Shown here piece by piece: positions 6,651-10,722 of a DNA stretch of 10,722 bases. The position numbers and the translations under genes are program-made. The notes beneath the pieces were generated by a model that was not told where the DNA came from, made no database searches, and worked only from the letters and a program-made list of their open reading frames with translations. Each line of letters starts with the position of its first letter. The first letter of the stretch is position 1. This stretch comes from JASHVB01 sp049522565 (lineage in GTDB: Bacteria; Pseudomonadota; Alphaproteobacteria; Acetobacterales; Acetobacteraceae): the NCBI GenBank assembly GCA_049522565.1, contig JBEKNT010000228.1, positions 1 through 10,722 on the forward strand. Direction: 5' to 3'.

Positions 6651-7010
6651 TTACGGCTTCTTGGACTTTTTCGCGGCCGGCGCGGGCGCCTTGCGCTGGC
6701 GCGAGGGTGAGCGCCGGCGGGTCGGCGTCGGCTGCACCTCACCCTGGTCGGTGAACCGGTCGGGGAACTCGCCCAGGTTCTCCTGGATGTCAGCCTCCTC
6801 CACGCCGGCCTCGCGGAGCGAGTCGGGATGGCTCTGCGGGTTGGGCAGCAAGCCGGCGCCGGCGCTCGCCTCCATGGTGACCAGTTCGCGGGCGCGTTCC
6901 CAGTATTCAAGGTCGCGGCCATGCGGCTTGCCGTCGGCCTCCCACAGATGATAGGCGCGTTCGCGGACGCGATGCTCGCGGGCGGGGTTGGTTTTCAGCG
7001 GGTTATCCAC
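6651..7010 (-). CDS. DUF2934 domain protein with a basic tail
   Basis: This encodes 119 residues from a GTG start at 7010, preceded by AGGAG five bases away. The N-terminal 40 residues carry the DUF2934 pattern, REHRVRERAYHLWEADGKP followed by HGRDLEYWERA. This small domain of unknown function is common in Alphaproteobacteria. The middle is acidic (SLREAGVEEADIQENLGEF), and the last 30 residues are rich in Pro, Arg and Lys (TPTRRRSPSRQRKAPAPAAK, ending KKSKKP), likely disordered and possibly nucleic-acid binding. There is no signal peptide or membrane segment. It lies upstream of ndvA on the same strand with a 102-base gap, so co-transcription is possible but not shown. An inverted-repeat hairpin ends 24 bases before its start, limiting the room for its promoter. 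Confidence 0.8.
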   Translation of the reverse strand: MDNPLKTNPAREHRVRERAYHLWEADGKPHGRDLEYWERARELVTMEASAGAGLLPNPQSHPDSLREAGVEEADIQENLGEFPDRFTDQGEVQPTPTRRRSPSRQRKAPAPAAKKSKKP

Positions 7011-7033
7011 CTTGGCTCCTCAGGTTTGATAGA

Positions 7034-7102
7034 ACCTCTCCCGCGGCGCGGGAGAGGTCGGTCAGGGCGCGAAGCGAACCAACCGAAGCGACGCGGGTGA
7101 GG
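7034..7102 (-). repeat. Dispersed REP-like hairpin repeat, copy 2 (inverted)
   Basis: Read on the minus strand, it starts CCTCACCC (7095-7102) and ends in the conserved hairpin, with arms 7034-7044 and 7048-7058 (ACCTCTCCCGC / GCGGGAGAGGT) around GGC. Its middle is longer than in the other copies. It is oriented opposite to the copy at 7176-7227, forming an inverted pair between the divergent DUF2934 and nadE genes. Confidence 0.8.
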
Positions 7103-7125
7103 GTATTGGGCACGCCCATGCCATA

Positions 7126-7144
7126 TCCGCATCCGCCGTGCGGA
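7126..7144. repeat. Central small hairpin between the inverted repeat pair
   Basis: TCCGCA (7126-7131) pairs with TGCGGA (7139-7144) around a seven-base loop, midway between the two inverted repeat copies. With them it makes a row of three hairpins. The stem is short and could be coincidental. Confidence 0.35.
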
Positions 7145-7175
7145 GCGTGTCAGGATTCGGTGAGGACCGCGGCAG

Positions 7176-7227
7176 CCTCACCCGCCGCTTTCGCAGCGAC
7201 CTCTCCCGCTTGTAGCGCGGGAGAGGT
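7176..7227 (+). repeat. Dispersed REP-like hairpin repeat, copy 3, with terminator-like end
   Basis: It starts CCTCACCC, has a variable CGCT-TTCGC-AGCG part and then the conserved hairpin, with arms 7199-7209 and 7217-7227 around TTGTAGC. The right arm runs straight into TTTT (7227-7230), so on the plus strand it resembles an intrinsic terminator. It would shield nadE, which starts 54 bases after the hairpin, from read-through. Confidence 0.8.
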
Positions 7228-7280
7228 TTTGCGCCCCATATTACGCTGGTCGCACAGTCGGGTTGCCGCCCATGTCCTCG

Positions 7281-9323
7281 ATGAGCTTCCGTTCGCTCTA
7301 CCGTCACGGCTTCGCTCGGGTCGCCGCGTGCACCACGCGCACCACCCTGGCCGACCCGTCCGCCAACGCCCAGGCCATCCTGCGCCTGGCCAAGGACTGC
7401 GACCGCGAGTCCGTGGCGCTGGCCGTGTTCCCGGAACTCGGCGTCTCCGGCTATGCCATCAGCGACCTGCTGCAACAGACCACCTTGCTCGACGGCGTCG
7501 AGGCCGCGATCGACACGCTGGCGACCGCCTCGGCCGACCTGCTGCCGCTGCTGCTGGTCGGCGCGCCGATCCGACACCTGGGGGCTCTCTACAACTGCGC
7601 GCTGGCTATTCACCGCGGCACACTACTCGGCGTTGTGCCAAAAATCCACCTGCCGAACTACCGCGAGTTCTACGAACCGCGCCATTTCGTCTCCGGCGAC
7701 GGCGCCACCGGTGAGATCACCGTGGCCGGCCACCGCGCCCCGTTCGGCACCGACCTGCTGTTCGCCGCCGCGGATCTTCCTGCCCTCGTGGTGCACGCCG
7801 AGATCTGCGAGGATGTCTGGGTGCCGATCCCGCCCAGCGGCGAGGCAGCCCTGGCCGGCGCCACCGTCCTGGCCAACCTGTCCGCCAGCAACATCACCAT
7901 CGGCAAGGCGGAAACCCGCCGGCTGCTGTGCCGCTCGCAGTCGGCCCGCTGCCTCGCCGCCTACCTTTACGCCGCCGCCGGCGCCGGCGAATCGACCACC
8001 GACCTGGCGTGGGACGGCCAGGCGTCGGTGTTCGAGAACGGCACCACGCTGGCGGAAACCGAGCGCTTCCCCGCCGACCACGCGGCGGCGATCGCCGATA
8101 TCGACCTCGACCTGCTGCGGCAGGAGCGGCTGCAGATGGGGTCGTTCGACACCAACCGCCGGCGCTACGCGACGCGGCCGTTCCGCACTGTGGGGTTCCG
8201 GCTGGACCCGCCGGGCGGCGATCTGGGTTTCCGCCGCCGGGTCGAGCGCTTCCCGTTTGTCCCCGCGGATCGCGAGCGGCTGGAGCAGGACTGCTACGAG
8301 GCGTACAATATTCAGGTGTCCGGCCTGACCCAGCGGCTGCGCGCCACCGGCATCAAGCGGGTGGTGATCGGGGTGTCGGGCGGGCTGGACTCCACCCAGG
8401 CGCTGATCGTCTGCGCCCATGCCTTCGACCTGCTGGGGCTGCCTCGGGCCGACATCTTCGCCTACACCATGCCGGGGTTCGCCACCTCCGACCTGACCAA
8501 GCGCAATGCGGTGGCGCTGATGCAATCGCTGGGGGTCACCGCGGAGGAACTCGACATCAAGCCCGCGGCGACGCGCATGCTGGCGGACATCCGCCATCCC
8601 TACGCGGGGGGGAAACCGGTCTACGACCTGACCTTCGAGAATGTGCAGGCCGGGTTGCGCACCGACTACCTGTTCCGCCTGGCCAACCATCACAACGGCA
8701 TCGTGATCGGCACCGGCGACCTGTCGGAACTGGCACTGGGCTGGTGCACCTATGGCGTCGGCGACCAGATGGCGCATTACAACGTCAATGCCGGGGTGCC
8801 GAAGACGCTGATCCAGCACCTGATCCGCTGGGTCATCGGCTCGCAGCAGTTCGGGCCGGCGGCGCTGGAGACGCTGGACGCCATCCTGGCGACCGAAATT
8901 TCCCCCGAACTGATCCCGGCGGCCGAGGGCGAGGCGCCGCAAAGCACCGAGGCGCAGATCGGCCCGTACGCGCTACAGGATTTCACCCTGTTCTACACGC
9001 TGCGCTACGGTTTTCCCCCGTCGAAGATCGCGTTCCTGGCGTTGCAGGCCTGGGAGGACGCCGATCGCGGCGACTGGCCGCCGCATTTCCCGCCCGAGCG
9101 CCGCAATGCGTTCGATCTGCCGCAGATCCGCCATTGGTTGGAGCTGTTCCTCCGCCGCTTCTTCGCGTTCAGCCAGTTCAAGCGCAGCGCCATGCCGAAC
9201 GGGCCGAAGGTCAGCGCCGGCGGCTCGCTGTCGCCCCGCGGCGACTGGCGCGCGCCGTCGGACGGCAACGCCAACGCCTGGCTGGCGGAGCTGGAACGCA
9301 ACGTGCCGAAGGACCCAGCGTGA
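7281..9323 (+). CDS. nadE: Glutamine-dependent NAD+ synthetase
   Basis: This encodes 680 residues. It makes NAD+ from nicotinate adenine dinucleotide, ATP and glutamine, the last step of NAD synthesis, in the cytoplasm. The N-terminal nitrilase-like glutaminase (about 1-300) has its full triad, Glu52 in FPELGVSGY, Lys121 in VVPKIHLP and Cys176 in EICEDVW. The C-terminal synthetase has the ATP-pyrophosphatase loop SGGLDST at 366-372, then GTGDLSELALGW and YNVNAGVPKTLIQHLIRWV. The triad numbers are those I remember for the 679-residue Mycobacterium tuberculosis enzyme, which supports the ATG at 7281 (MSFRSLYRHGFARVAAC). ATG 7272 and TTG 7263 are in-frame alternatives, and none has a clear ribosome binding site. 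It belongs to the long glutamine-dependent type, not the short ammonia-dependent one. hdaA follows 69 bases later on the same strand. Confidence 0.95.
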   Translation: MSFRSLYRHGFARVAACTTRTTLADPSANAQAILRLAKDCDRESVALAVFPELGVSGYAISDLLQQTTLLDGVEAAIDTLATASADLLPLLLVGAPIRHLGALYNCALAIHRGTLLGVVPKIHLPNYREFYEPRHFVSGDGATGEITVAGHRAPFGTDLLFAAADLPALVVHAEICEDVWVPIPPSGEAALAGATVLANLSASNITIGKAETRRLLCRSQSARCLAAYLYAAAGAGESTTDLAWDGQASVFENGTTLAETERFPADHAAAIADIDLDLLRQERLQMGSFDTNRRRYATRPFRTVGFRLDPPGGDLGFRRRVERFPFVPADRERLEQDCYEAYNIQVSGLTQRLRATGIKRVVIGVSGGLDSTQALIVCAHAFDLLGLPRADIFAYTMPGFATSDLTKRNAVALMQSLGVTAEELDIKPAATRMLADIRHPYAGGKPVYDLTFENVQAGLRTDYLFRLANHHNGIVIGTGDLSELALGWCTYGVGDQMAHYNVNAGVPKTLIQHLIRWVIGSQQFGPAALETLDAILATEISPELIPAAEGEAPQSTEAQIGPYALQDFTLFYTLRYGFPPSKIAFLALQAWEDADRGDWPPHFPPERRNAFDLPQIRHWLELFLRRFFAFSQFKRSAMPNGPKVSAGGSLSPRGDWRAPSDGNANAWLAELERNVPKDPA

Positions 9324-9392
9324 ACCGCCGTGGTTCCCGCGCGAGGGGTCGTGGATGCCGCGCGACCTACCGCAGTCGCCCCGTGAGCAATC

Positions 9393-10064
9393 GTGTCTGA
9401 CCAGCTGCCTCTGCCGTTTCCCCACCAGCCGGCCTACGCCGCCGCCGATTTCCTGGCGGCGCCGTCGAACGAGGCGGCGCTGACCTGGCTGGACCGCACG
9501 CCGGACTGGCCCGACTGCCGGCTGGCGCTGTGGGGCGAGCCCGGCTGCGGCAAGACGCATCTGCTCCGGCTATGGGCGGGCCGCCGCGGTGCGGCGGTGC
9601 TGGCCGGGCCGGACTTGCTCGGCTTTCCTGCCGTGCCGCCGGCGGGCGGCGTCGCGCTCGACGATGCCGACGCGATGGCCGAGGAGCCCGCGCTGCTGCA
9701 CCTGCTGAATGCCGCGCGCGAGGCGAGGCTGGCCGTGCTGCTGGCCGCACGCACCCCGCCGGCGCGCTGGCCGGTGCGGCTGCCCGATCTGGCGAGCAGA
9801 CTGCGCGCGGTGACCGCGGTGGAGATCATGCCGCCGGAGGAGTCGCTGCTGCGCGCCTTGCTGCTGCGCCTGCTGGCGGACCGGCAGCTTGCGGTGCGGC
9901 CCGACTTGCAGGACTGGCTGCTGCTGCGGCTGCCGCGCTCGCCGGCCGCGTTGCGCGAGGCAGTCGCGCGGTTGGATCAGGCCGCGCTGGCCGCCGGGGG
10001 TGGGGTGACGCGGTCGATCGCGGCGGGGGTAGTGGCGGCGATGGGCGGCGCGGGCGGCGACTAG
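9393..10064 (+). CDS. hdaA: DnaA-homologous regulator of replication initiation (HdaA)
   Basis: This encodes 223 residues from a GTG start. It is a short AAA+ protein related to DnaA domain III that, with the beta sliding clamp, stimulates ATP hydrolysis on DnaA and prevents over-initiation. The N-terminus has the clamp-binding motif QLPLPF (residues 4-9), characteristic of Hda/HdaA. Walker A is GEPGCGKT (48-55), Walker B ends ALDDAD (Asp90, Asp91), sensor I is in LLAARTPPARW, and LASRLRA supplies the likely arginine finger (Arg136). A helical lid (LQDWLLLRLPRSPAALREAVARLDQAAL) follows. There is no separate DNA-binding domain, as expected. The GTG gives the clamp motif at the proper place, and no upstream in-frame alternative fits. 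The gap after nadE is 69 bases, so joint transcription is possible. Its TAG stop codon lies exactly at the left end of a MITE-like element. Confidence 0.9.
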   Translation: MSDQLPLPFPHQPAYAAADFLAAPSNEAALTWLDRTPDWPDCRLALWGEPGCGKTHLLRLWAGRRGAAVLAGPDLLGFPAVPPAGGVALDDADAMAEEPALLHLLNAAREARLAVLLAARTPPARWPVRLPDLASRLRAVTAVEIMPPEESLLRALLLRLLADRQLAVRPDLQDWLLLRLPRSPAALREAVARLDQAALAAGGGVTRSIAAGVVAAMGGAGGD

Positions 10065-10180
10065 TGTCCTGAATCAGAAGTTCGCATTATCACTTGGCGC
10101 TCTGGCCTTCCAGCAAGTGGTTGATCCTACTGCGATTTGGGTCGCGCGATAATGCGGCGAACCTCAGAGCCAGGACACTA
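10062..10180. mobile_element. MITE-like element with TA-flanked inverted ends (IS630/Tc1-mariner style)
   Basis: The element is 119 bp including both TA dinucleotides. The left end CTAGTGTCCTG (10061-10071) is the exact inverse of the right end CAGGACACTAG (10171-10181). The complementarity continues inward with a few mismatches (TCAGAAGTTCGC against TCTGAGGTTCGC on the opposite strand) to a shared ATTATC, interrupted by a three-base insertion. The interior forms a further hairpin (CACTTG 10091-10096 with CAAGTG 10114-10119, and CTGG with CCAG within it). There is no coding capacity for a transposase, so it would need one from elsewhere. TA duplication at a CTAG target is typical of the IS630 group. 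The exact family is inferred from the ends only. Confidence 0.75.
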
Positions 10181-10265
10181 GCACGCGTCAGTTCTGCCGT
10201 TCAGGCAATGGCGAGCGTGTCGGCTGACGGTCGGGGCAGGGCCGATGCGATGCACCTGGTACTGA

Positions 10266-10317
10266 CGGGTAACCCGCTTGCTTAAAGGTAACTCTAGTGT
10301 TACCTTATACGGTAATG
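10266..10317 (+). promoter_or_regulatory. Palindromic operator array before the toxin gene
   Basis: A perfect inverted repeat AAGGTAAC (10285-10292) / GTTACCTT (10299-10306) with a six-base spacer lies nine bases before the toxin ATG. A second perfect palindrome, CGGGTAACCCG, is at 10266-10276, and a further half-site GGTAAT at 10311-10316 reaches the start codon. Type II antitoxins usually repress their own operon from such sites. A possible -35 (TTGCTT, 10278-10283) with TACCTT (10301-10306) as a weak -10 would put the main palindrome inside the promoter. Confidence 0.6.
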
Positions 10318-10640
10318 GAGCTGCGCTACTACCTCGCCGGTAACGGGCAGAGTCCGTTTGAAGAGTGGTTCTCTCGCCTCGATTTGGCAGCGGGCGCGAA
10401 AGTGTCCGTGGCGCTCGTGCGGCTGGAGCAGGGCAATCTTTCCAACGTCAAGCGGCCGGAGAGGGAGTACTGGAATTCCGGATCGATTGGGGACCGGGCT
10501 ACCGGGTGTATTTCGGACGCGACGGCGCGGTGCTGGCGATCCTGCTGACGGGCGGCACCAAAAGGCGCCAGCAACGCGACATCGAAACGGCCGAGGCTCT
10601 GTGGACGGAGTACAAGCGGCGGCGGACACAGTCGCGATGA
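10315..10640 (+). pseudogene. RelE/ParE-family (HigB-like) toxin, disrupted by a one-base frameshift
   Basis: The first part, from ATG 10315, reads MELRYYLAGNGQSPFEEWF, then AKVSVALVRLEQGNLSNVK, the N-terminal half of the addiction-module killer family. After NVK (codon 10450-10452) the family sequence continues in another frame from 10458 as GEGVLEFRIDWGPGYRVYFG, then LLTGGTKRRQQRDIETAEALW, to a TGA at 10638-10640. Eight bases (10450-10457) lie where nine are needed, so one base appears lost. Repaired, the protein would be about 108 residues, normal for these mRNA-cleaving toxins. As it stands the frame ends at 10548 after 77 residues without the C-terminal catalytic half and should be inactive. 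A sequencing error cannot be excluded. The antitoxin gene begins 13 bases later, giving the toxin-first order of higBA-type operons. Confidence 0.8.
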
Positions 10641-10653
10641 GTGGAGATGGAAA

Positions 10654-10722
10654 ATGGCACTGACGCGGAGTTTCAAGGAACTCGTGCAGAAGCGCGTGGC
10701 CGCGGAACCTGCGTTCGGTCAG
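10654..10722 (+). CDS. Antitoxin of the addiction module, N-terminus only (runs off the window)
   Basis: Twenty-three codons are visible, beginning MALTRSFKELVQKRVAAEPA, with GGAGATGG at 10643-10650 as ribosome binding site. The opening MALTR-FKE-V--RV----P is what I remember of the HigA-like antidote proteins paired with this toxin family, which carry a helix-turn-helix domain further on, beyond the window edge. It would neutralise the toxin by binding it and repress the operon at the palindromes upstream. It lies 13 bases after the toxin stop. Whether the rest of the gene is intact cannot be seen. Confidence 0.7.
   Translation, partial: MALTRSFKELVQKRVAAEPAFGQ

Noticed and set aside
1548..7227. 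The three hairpin repeats as a CRISPR array
   Set aside because: They are far apart, in mixed orientation, without regular spacers, and no cas genes are present.
7281..9323. nadE as a transfer from Actinobacteria because it resembles the mycobacterial enzyme
   Set aside because: The long glutamine-dependent form also occurs in Alphaproteobacteria, and codon use matches the neighbours. Only a phylogeny could support transfer.
7623..9400. Long frames overlapping nadE on both strands
   Set aside because: nadE has complete catalytic motifs and near full-length agreement with the remembered family sequence. The others are shadows.
10094..10285. 63-codon frame after hdaA
   Set aside because: It starts inside the MITE-like element, crosses its right end and shows no family features.
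10440..10470. Programmed ribosomal frameshift in the toxin gene
   Set aside because: There is no slippery heptamer or obvious stimulatory structure at the junction, and this toxin family is not known to use frameshifting. A one-base loss is simpler.
1..10722. tRNA, rRNA or riboswitch
   Set aside because: I saw no tRNA cloverleaf or T-loop signature, no rRNA sequence and no recognisable riboswitch core on either strand.

Overview
The window looks like chromosomal DNA of a high-GC alphaproteobacterium, most likely a member of the Acetobacteraceae or a related Rhodospirillales lineage. This is inferred from the strong G/C bias at third codon positions, an alphaproteobacterial HdaA-type replication regulator, an NdvA/ChvA-type glucan exporter, a DUF2934 protein, dispersed hairpin repeats built on a CCTCTCCCGC / GCGGGAGAGG stem, and an FNR/FixK-type box in front of hemN. 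No sequence search was possible.

Layout. Positions 1-545 are less GC-rich and hold at best the 3' end of an unrecognised gene. A VOC-family (glyoxalase/extradiol dioxygenase fold) gene (546-1106) and a small unrecognised gene (1161-1418) follow on the plus strand. After a hairpin and one dispersed repeat comes a three-gene plus-strand operon: hemN (1749-3101) and two related 2-oxoglutarate/Fe(II) oxygenases (3111-3800 and 3814-4503), spaced 9 and 13 bases apart. An FNR/FixK-like box (1701-1714) is centred exactly 41.5 bases before the hemN ATG. A convergent intergenic region with two small hairpins separates this operon from the minus-strand genes ndvA/chvA (4776-6548) and a DUF2934 gene (6651-7010). 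Two inverted copies of the dispersed repeat (7034-7102 and 7176-7227) fill the divergent gap before plus-strand nadE (7281-9323) and hdaA (9393-10064). A 119-bp MITE-like element with IS630/Tc1-mariner-style TA ends sits exactly on the hdaA stop codon. The window ends in a type II toxin-antitoxin locus: a RelE/ParE (HigB-like) toxin gene with a one-base frameshift, a palindromic operator array in front of it, and the first 23 codons of its antitoxin.

How the genes relate. HemN makes protoporphyrinogen IX without oxygen, and its promoter carries the expected low-oxygen signal. The two oxygenases behind it need oxygen, which makes the operon puzzling. NdvA should export periplasmic glucan. NadE makes NAD+ from deamido-NAD+ and glutamine. 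HdaA restrains DnaA through the replication clamp. Most of the window is ordinary housekeeping. The points of interest are the box-to-start geometry at hemN, the hemN-oxygenase-oxygenase operon, the stop-codon-preserving MITE, the paired repeats and the decayed toxin next to an apparently intact antitoxin.
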